From CAZZCN01 sp964652975 (lineage in GTDB: Bacteria; Bacillota; Clostridia; Saccharofermentanales; UBA5734), in contig CAZZCN010000114.1 of assembly GCA_964652975.1 (NCBI GenBank), positions 1 through 7,165 on the forward strand: DNA of 7,165 nucleotides, written 5' to 3'. This document shows, one piece after another, positions 5,040 to 7,165 of this stretch. Position 1 is the first letter of the stretch, and each line of letters begins with the position of its first letter. Below the pieces are notes generated by a model that was given only the letters and a program-made list of their open reading frames with translations, searched no databases and was not told where the DNA came from. A program made the position numbers and the translations under genes.

Positions 5040-6146
5040 CGCTATGGTTCCGCCACCGATTACGCTATTTTCTTTGTAAAAAACAACCGCCTGCCCAGGC
5101 GTAATTGCACGCACAGGGTTTCTAAAGACAATTTTCACGGTATTATTTTCTAAAGGTTCGATGGTCGCCATTTCAGCCTTTGCGCTGTATCTTATCTTGG
5201 CTTCGATTTCCATCGGCTCTTTCAATTCCGGTATTTCAATATAGTTTAAATTCCCAGCAATCAAGGAGTTACGGAAAATTTCTTCCTCTTTACCTAAAAC
5301 GACCTCGTTGTTTGCCGGATTGATCCCGGTTACGAACATTCTCTCGCCGAATGCTATTCCAAGGCCTTTCCTCTGTCCAACGGTAAAATGTGTTATGCCT
5401 TTGTGTTGTCCCAAAACATTTCCAGCCTTGTCAACAAAGTTGCCGGGGATTGATTTTTCACCTGTGTATTGCTCCATAAAAGTAGCATAATCCTGATCCG
5501 GAACAAAACAGATCTCCTGGCTGTCAGGTTTGTTCGCGACCCCGAATGAATATTTTCTGGCGATTTCGCGCGTCTGCTCCTTGGTATATTCACCAAGCGG
5601 CATAAGTGTATGTGCGAGTTGGTATTGTGTGAAATTGTATAGCACGTAGCTTTGGTCTTTTTCGAGAGATACGCCCTTGTGCAGTTCATACCGGCCGCTC
5701 GTTTCGTTAAATAAAATTCTGGAATAATGGCCGGTTGCAATATAGTCAAAGCCCATGGCAACAGCCTTTTCGAGCATTCCGCCCATTTTGATGAACTTGT
5801 TGCAGGCGATGCATGGATTGGGTGTTTTACCGCATTTGTATTCTTCAACGAAATAGTCAACCACCGTACTTTTAAAAACATCCTTGAAATTAAGCACATA
5901 ATGCGGGATTCCAAGCTTGTAACAGACCATTCTCGCATCGTTGATATCATCAAGTGAGCAGCATGTCGAATCCTTCGCATACTCAAATCCATCGGATTCG
6001 TCTCCTGACCAGAGTTTAAGTGTTACGCCTACGACCTCATATCCTTGCTCGATCAAAAGAGCCGCTGCGACAGAGCTGTCTACTCCGCCACTCATGCCTA
6101 TCATGACCTTTTTTTTGTCTGTATGAAGATCATTAGATTCATTCAT
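5034..6146 (-). CDS. mnmA: tRNA-specific 2-thiouridylase
   Basis: MnmA puts sulfur on the 2-position of the wobble uridine of Lys, Glu and Gln tRNAs in the cytoplasm, using ATP and a persulfide. The 370-residue protein is of normal length. It shows the ATP-binding PP-loop GMSGGVDSS (17-25), the nucleophile cysteine C112 in TPNPCIAC, ATGHYSR (137-143), and the persulfide-carrying C213 in DSQEICFV. The TCCSLDDINDARMVC stretch (61-75) is an insert I associate with Firmicutes proteins. The C-terminal beta-barrel region ends GGGTIAF. The ATG at 6146 has AAGG about 10-11 nt upstream. It lies 24 bp downstream of the ECF gene, so co-transcription is likely. Its last bases overlap repeat B, and a decayed copy of its 3' end lies beyond the nuclease gene. 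Confidence 0.97.
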   Translation of the reverse strand: MNESNDLHTDKKKVMIGMSGGVDSSVAAALLIEQGYEVVGVTLKLWSGDESDGFEYAKDSTCCSLDDINDARMVCYKLGIPHYVLNFKDVFKSTVVDYFVEEYKCGKTPNPCIACNKFIKMGGMLEKAVAMGFDYIATGHYSRILFNETSGRYELHKGVSLEKDQSYVLYNFTQYQLAHTLMPLGEYTKEQTREIARKYSFGVANKPDSQEICFVPDQDYATFMEQYTGEKSIPGNFVDKAGNVLGQHKGITHFTVGQRKGLGIAFGERMFVTGINPANNEVVLGKEEEIFRNSLIAGNLNYIEIPELKEPMEIEAKIRYSAKAEMATIEPLENNTVKIVFRNPVRAITPGQAVVFYKENSVIGGGTIAF

Positions 6147-6170
6147 TGAATTTTTACCTTAACACATTTT

Positions 6171-6677
6171 CTAAATGCTCGGATTCTCGCTGTCGAAAAT
6201 TTTCTTTACAATAGGTATGGACGCAAGGCCGATTGCGATTCCAGCGATTGCCTGTATCAGGTTGGGTAGAATCGAAGGAACAGCGTAAGGAATTCCGAAA
6301 ACTATGACCTCGAAAGTAAAATACCCGCCAACCATTATTATCTCACAGATGAAAAATATAAATGCAGTAAAAAAATATTTGTCCTGCTTTCCGTATTTAA
6401 GTAAAAATCCAGCTGTCAGTCCCATTAATCCTTTTATAATAAAGGTTGCAGGCGCGTACTGTGCATACCCTGCAAAAAGGTCGGCCAGCATTGACCCAAG
6501 TGCTCCGACAACTCCTGCGAAAGGCCCAAGGATAAGGGCTGAGGCAAATATTATCCCATCACCCAGATTTACATTGCCGCCTATACCGTTGGGAATCTGC
6601 AAAAACATCGTGGCAACAAGTACCAATCCCGTAAGTATCCCACCGTAAGCTATTTTGCGTATTTTTGTTTTATCCAT
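6171..6677 (-). CDS. ECF transporter S component (substrate-binding membrane protein)
   Basis: A 168-residue hydrophobic protein with about six membrane segments, roughly at residues 9-28, 38-53, 54-70, 76-94, 101-121 and 137-156. The segment GGNVNLGDGIIF (33-44), then ALILGPFAG and YAQYAPATFIIKGLMGL, is characteristic of S components of energy-coupling factor transporters, of the group annotated as predicted riboflavin or thiamine-precursor types. It would bind a vitamin or similar micronutrient in the membrane and associate with a shared EcfT/EcfA module encoded elsewhere. The substrate cannot be told from this sequence, and no TPP, FMN or other riboswitch is recognisable upstream. The ATG at 6677 is preferred over one 12 bp upstream because the AAAAGGA box would abut that earlier start. 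First gene of a likely two-gene unit with mnmA. Confidence 0.9.
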   Translation of the reverse strand: MDKTKIRKIAYGGILTGLVLVATMFLQIPNGIGGNVNLGDGIIFASALILGPFAGVVGALGSMLADLFAGYAQYAPATFIIKGLMGLTAGFLLKYGKQDKYFFTAFIFFICEIIMVGGYFTFEVIVFGIPYAVPSILPNLIQAIAGIAIGLASIPIVKKIFDSENPSI

Positions 6678-6765
6678 AATCGTGACCATCCTTTTCTATT
6701 TACTATTTGAAATTTTATTATTCAGTCTTTGTTTCTTATCGTATTACTTCCAATTATTTTCGCAT

Positions 6766-6774
6766 ATTATATCA
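6766..6774 (-). promoter_or_regulatory. Extended -10 promoter for ECF-mnmA unit
   Basis: On the minus strand TGATATAAT is a full extended -10 element (TGn then TATAAT). No good -35 box is found at 16-18 nt, which extended -10 promoters can tolerate. The start would be near 6759, leaving a leader of about 80 nt, too short for most vitamin riboswitches. Confidence 0.5.
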
Positions 6775-6916
6775 TATTTTTTCTTGTAAATTCATAAAAT
6801 GAAAATTTATTTTTGTTCTGAAAATATAAAGTTTTGTCCTGATTTTTTATTTGAACGTATTACGATGTTTTTTACGGTTTATATTAGAAAATTGCCCGTA
6901 TCATCAAAAAAACAAA

Positions 6917-6945
6917 TTGACAAAACCCCATAGTATTTATATAAT
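6917..6945 (+). promoter_or_regulatory. Consensus promoter of the tRNA genes
   Basis: TTGACA (6917-6922), exactly 17 nt, then TATAAT (6940-6945): a perfect sigma-A promoter, as expected for strongly expressed stable RNA genes. Transcription would begin near 6952, about 28 nt before the first tRNA. Confidence 0.88.
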
Positions 6946-6979
6946 TATTCGTGCTGAAGGAAAAGATCATTTTTCTTTT

Positions 6980-7053
6980 GCGGATGTAGTTCAATGGCAG
7001 AATTCCAGCTTCCCAAGCTGACTACGCGGGTCCGATTCCCGTCATCCGCTCCA
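6980..7053 (+). tRNA. tRNA-Gly (anticodon CCC)
   Basis: The gene is 74 nt including an encoded CCA. The acceptor stem GCGGATG/CATCCGC is perfect, the discriminator base is T, and the anticodon loop TTCCCAA gives CCC, reading GGG. The D arm keeps GG at 18-19. Three features are unusual: the T loop reads TCCGATT, so position 55 is C in place of the almost invariant T; the outer anticodon-stem pair 27-43 is C against A; and pair 10-25 is G against T. It is first in a two-tRNA transcript, 5 bp before tRNA-Thr. It may still work, or may be a specialised or decaying glycine tRNA. Confidence 0.93.
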
Positions 7054-7058
7054 CGTGT

Positions 7059-7134
7059 GCTCTTATAGCTCAGTCGGTAGAGCGTTTCCATGGTAAGGAA
7101 GAGGTCATCGGTTCGATTCCGATTAAGAGCTCCA
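7059..7134 (+). tRNA. tRNA-Thr (anticodon GGT)
   Basis: The gene is 76 nt with encoded CCA. It has a perfect acceptor stem GCTCTTA/TAAGAGC, D arm GCTC/GAGC, anticodon loop ATGGTAA giving GGT (codons ACC and ACT), and a normal T loop TTCGATT. The anticodon stem TTTCC/GGAAG has one T-G pair at its outer end. All expected conserved bases are present, in contrast with the preceding glycine tRNA. Confidence 0.96.
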
Positions 7135-7143
7135 AGAAAAAAG

Positions 7144-7165
7144 CGGTTACTCGAAAGAGTAGCCG
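7144..7165 (+). terminator. Probable intrinsic terminator of the tRNA transcript (cut by edge)
   Basis: CGGTTACTC (7144-7152) pairs with GAGTAGCCG (7157-7165) around a GAAA tetraloop, with one T-G pair in nine. It begins 9 bp after tRNA-Thr. The window ends at the last base of the stem, so the expected T-run cannot be seen. Confidence 0.65.

Larger units (their letters stand above)
6678..6979. other. Divergent AT-rich spacer between ECF gene and tRNA genes
   Basis: This 302-bp spacer separates the leftward ECF-mnmA unit from the rightward tRNA genes. It holds the promoter of each (6766-6774 and 6917-6945). The central part, about 6780-6910, is very AT-rich and shows nothing further that I can support. 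Confidence 0.7.

Noticed and set aside
5393..5992. A 199-codon minus-strand frame
   Set aside because: It is an alternative frame inside mnmA on the same strand, a shadow of the real coding sequence.
6678..6765. Vitamin riboswitch before the ECF gene
   Set aside because: The leader is only about 80 nt and shows no recognisable riboswitch core.

Overview
The window looks like chromosomal DNA from a low-GC, Gram-positive, Clostridia-like bacterium. Genes have strong AGGAGG-type ribosome binding sites, promoters are close to the sigma-A consensus, both tRNA genes encode their own CCA end, ATP phosphoribosyltransferase is the split HisZ/HisG type, and MnmA carries the CCSLDD insert I associate with Firmicutes. 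The genus cannot be read from the sequence.

Layout. (1) Bases 1-2913, minus strand: start of a histidine biosynthesis operon in the order hisZ, hisG, hisD, with hisD running off the left edge. The genes are separated by AT-rich gaps of 275-282 bp. A consensus promoter at 3133-3162 drives hisZ through a leader of about 210 nt. That leader contains a degenerate 59-62 bp tandem repeat, and its core motif recurs in front of hisG. (2) Bases 3191-3452, plus strand: a small XRE-type helix-turn-helix protein, divergent from hisZ, preceded by two abutting perfect palindromes that overlap its predicted promoter. (3) Bases 3475-5039: a rearranged accessory patch. A PD-(D/E)XK nuclease gene of the DUF1016/YhcG family lies between two copies of a roughly 94-bp repeat, each joined to a mnmA 3' end. 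The right copy is joined to the intact mnmA. The left copy is joined to a vestige of about 30 bp and is split by a 235-bp fold-back element (3569-3803) with imperfect inverted ends and an array of hairpins. Removing exactly that element restores a mnmA-like C-terminus and stop codon. (4) Bases 5034-6677, minus strand: an ECF transporter S component followed 24 bp later by mnmA, probably one transcript. (5) Bases 6917-7165, plus strand: a consensus promoter, tRNA-Gly(CCC), tRNA-Thr(GGT), and a terminator stem ending at the window edge.

How the parts work together. HisZ and HisG form the feedback-controlled first enzyme of histidine synthesis and HisD catalyses the last steps. MnmA thiolates tRNA wobble uridines, and the ECF S component imports an unidentified micronutrient. 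The nuclease and fold-back element appear to be insertions into the region downstream of mnmA. The most interesting part of the window is this duplicated and interrupted mnmA 3' end with the orphan nuclease between the two copies.
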